Positions 37,915 to 39,883 of a stretch of 39,883 bases of DNA are shown piece by piece. The translations under genes and the position numbers were made by a program. How positions within the stretch are numbered: the first letter of the stretch is position 1; the number at the start of each line of letters is the position of its first letter. Origin of the DNA: Acholeplasmataceae bacterium. GTDB lineage: Bacteria > Bacillota_I > Bacilli_A > Acholeplasmatales > UBA5453. The stretch spans positions 1-39,883 of the forward strand of contig JAAYKO010000061.1 in NCBI GenBank assembly GCA_012522345.1, in the 5' to 3' direction. The notes under the pieces are model-generated. The model did no database searches, had not been told where the DNA came from, and saw only the letters and a program-made list of their open reading frames with translations.

Positions 37915-38882
37915 AAACTTTAATTCAAAAAAGAAAAGGTCTATTTAGTTTATTAAGTGCAGTTTACCTTTTGTTAATACTTTGTTTCACAATTCCGATA
38001 AAACAAAGAGCAATCGAATTACCCGGGGGGATAAGTTCAATTGCTGCTGAAATAAAAATAACCGATAAAAAAAACTCAGAGGAGTTTTATAGCATTTATA
38101 TCTTGGATTATAAAAATCCAACTTTGTTTCAATTGTTTACGGCGAGATTATCAAAAGAAACCAGAGTTTATAAACCAGTTAAAACAGCTGATAAACTCGC
38201 ATTCAAGCGGGGGTCGCTCTACGAAGAGTTGAGTTACCAATACTCTTTGATTACGGCCTATCAAAAAGCAAGTTTAATTGATCAGACCATCTCGATTGAC
38301 TATGATTTAAAAGGTTTCACAATTATCGATAATACAAACAAAGACTTAAAAATTGCTGATCTTGTAGTTAAAGTTGATGGTCAAAACACAACAACATTTA
38401 CTTTAAGTACACTTGCTGATTATTTACGAGATAAACAAGAGGCACAACTTGAGATCTTAAGAGATGAGAAACTTAAACAAATCACAATAACAAAAGGTGA
38501 AGATGGTCTTTTTGGGATTAGTTTGCTTCCTTTTTATATTATCAATGAAGCTGCACCAAATTATAAAACCTATTATCAAGACGATAAAAAGGTTGGTCCT
38601 TCAGGCGGGCTTTTACAAACCTTAAGTATTTACTATACTTTAATTGAGGTTGAACATAACTTAATTATTAGCGGAACTGGGACAATAGATGAATATGGGA
38701 AAGTTGGTCCCATCGGTGGGATTAAACAAAAACTAATAACCGCAAACGGTAAAGTCGATTTGTTTTTCTGTCCCGAAGAGCATTATGAAGAAGCGAAAGC
38801 TATTTATGATAAATTGTCAAATCCAACTTTTGAGTTAGTAAAGGTAGGTGATGTCGATGAAGCTATTCTCTACCTTAGTTGA
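37911..38882 (+). CDS. PDZ/Lon-protease-domain membrane protein (YlbL-like)
   Basis: N-terminal TM, PDZ-like region (IADLVVKVDGQNTTTFTLSTLADYLRDKQ), Lon-type Ser in VGPSGGLLQTL and Lys in GPIGGIKQKLITA. Confidence 0.88.
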   Translation: MKTLIQKRKGLFSLLSAVYLLLILCFTIPIKQRAIELPGGISSIAAEIKITDKKNSEEFYSIYILDYKNPTLFQLFTARLSKETRVYKPVKTADKLAFKRGSLYEELSYQYSLITAYQKASLIDQTISIDYDLKGFTIIDNTNKDLKIADLVVKVDGQNTTTFTLSTLADYLRDKQEAQLEILRDEKLKQITITKGEDGLFGISLLPFYIINEAAPNYKTYYQDDKKVGPSGGLLQTLSIYYTLIEVEHNLIISGTGTIDEYGKVGPIGGIKQKLITANGKVDLFFCPEEHYEEAKAIYDKLSNPTFELVKVGDVDEAILYLS

Positions 38883-39213
38883 TCAGTATAAAAAATATAA
38901 TGAAGTTTTAGAAGCGATACCTAAAGCTCAAAGACTTAAAAGTTGGCTTAATGCCTCTCTCTTAAGTTTTATTATTTGCCTACCTTTTTTACTTCTAATT
39001 GTAAATCTTTTTATTTATTTGAAGTTATATTATTTTTTAATTGGATTACTTAACATAGTTGTTATTGGCTTTATCTTTTTACTAAATTATTTTCAGCAAT
39101 ATCTTTTAGCGTTGAAATTTTTAATGATTGTTATTGTTAAAACAATTCTTTATTCACTGATTGCTAGTTCAATTATTTGGCCAATAGCGTATATAATAGG
39201 AGGGCTGTTATGA
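38857..39213 (+). CDS. Hypothetical small integral membrane protein
   Basis: Overlaps the preceding ORF and lspA; two to three hydrophobic segments; start uncertain (38848-38857). Confidence 0.65.
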   Translation: MKLFSTLVDQYKKYNEVLEAIPKAQRLKSWLNASLLSFIICLPFLLLIVNLFIYLKLYYFLIGLLNIVVIGFIFLLNYFQQYLLALKFLMIVIVKTILYSLIASSIIWPIAYIIGGLL

Positions 39214-39749
39214 AAGGTTGGTTTGCAAGAGAAAGATTTTCTTTTATTACATCATCAATAATACTCGTTGGGATAATAGCTGATCAATTGACTAAATTAC
39301 TGACAACTCTCTACCTACCAAAACAGTTCGATAGCTTTTATGAAGATCCTTTACAAGTAATCCCAAAGTTTTTCTTTTTAGTCGAACACCACAACGAAGG
39401 GGTGGCTTGGAGTCAATTTGAAGGAGTGTTTTTTGTGCTTTATATTGTCCCAATATTCGCTTTAGCAATGTTTTTTTATCTCCTTTATAAAGGTAATTTA
39501 AAAACTATGAAGACCTATTCTATTGGTTTAAGCTTAATGATTGCTGGAACAATTGGCAATTTATTAGATCGAATCTTTCTTGGTTATGTAATCGATTTTC
39601 TCTCCTTTACTTTTGGGACATATGTCTACCCAACCTTTAATCTAGCAGATTCAAGCTTAGTAATTGGAGTCGCACTTTTTTGTATCGATATCCTTTTTCT
39701 AGAACCGAAAAGAAGTCAAAAATTAAAAGGACTTAAAAATGAATTATAA
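39210..39749 (+). CDS. lspA: Lipoprotein signal peptidase (signal peptidase II)
   Basis: ADQLTKLL, EHHNEGVAWS, GTIGNLLDRIFLGYVIDFLSF, FNLADSSLVIG catalytic Asp motifs; start 39210 with aggagg RBS. Confidence 0.95.
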   Translation: MKGWFARERFSFITSSIILVGIIADQLTKLLTTLYLPKQFDSFYEDPLQVIPKFFFLVEHHNEGVAWSQFEGVFFVLYIVPIFALAMFFYLLYKGNLKTMKTYSIGLSLMIAGTIGNLLDRIFLGYVIDFLSFTFGTYVYPTFNLADSSLVIGVALFCIDILFLEPKRSQKLKGLKNEL

Positions 39750-39883
39750 AATTACTTTTACTGAACAAGAGTCGAAACGAGTTGATATTTTTATTGCTGA
39801 TTATTTAGAAGATGTTTCTAGAAGTCAAGTTAAAAAAATGTTTCAAGAAGAACTTATTTTTGTTAATAGCCAAAAAGTTAAAC
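39739..39883 (+). CDS. Pseudouridine synthase, RluD-like, N-terminal S4 domain (truncated by window end)
   Basis: MNYKITFTEQESKRVDIFIADYLEDVSRSQVKKMFQEELIFVNSQKVK, typical S4 start of an RluD-type enzyme, overlapping the lspA stop. Confidence 0.8.
   Translation, partial: MNYKITFTEQESKRVDIFIADYLEDVSRSQVKKMFQEELIFVNSQKVK

Noticed and set aside
1-39883. Prophage, transposon or integron within the window
   Set aside because: No transposase, integrase, phage structural gene or long inverted repeats were recognisable; gene content is core metabolism and translation.

Overview
This 39.9 kb AT-rich window is from a low-GC, Firmicutes/Tenericutes-type chromosome. UGA is used as a stop codon, many gene junctions are 4-bp ATGA/GTGA overlaps, and the genes are densely packed. 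Most of it is a conserved core-gene segment: an Hsp20 gene, pyk, pepC, queT/tgt, ftsZ, ychF, yggS, sepF, ileS, surE, deoC/deoD, a pair of M16 peptidases, a short ssb, pepV, thyA, folA, plsC-like, pdp, an SDR, thiT-like, recU, an RNase J-family gene, rarA, apt, rsh, dtd, GNAT, hisS, aspS, msrA, a dCMP deaminase, a YlbL-like PDZ/Lon protein, lspA and the start of an rluD-like gene. The RNA/regulatory layer is rich: one tRNA-Arg(CCU), a preQ1 riboswitch, a TPP riboswitch, two T-boxes (Ile, His), a CIRCE-like operator and several intrinsic terminators. The most notable accessory signal is at the extreme left edge. Bases 1-134 have the exact geometry of the leader-distal end of a type II-like CRISPR array (36-nt GTTTT...AAAC repeat, 30-nt spacers, degenerate terminal repeat, then a terminator). 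Any cas9/cas1/cas2/tracrRNA genes would lie outside the window to the left. Other points worth a second look are an RNase J paralogue with substituted catalytic motifs, a GNAT acetyltransferase placed first under a His T-box ahead of hisS, the tightly packed preQ1-riboswitch/queT-tgt divergent unit, and a 288-aa orphan protein. All calls come from reading the sequence; no database search was run.
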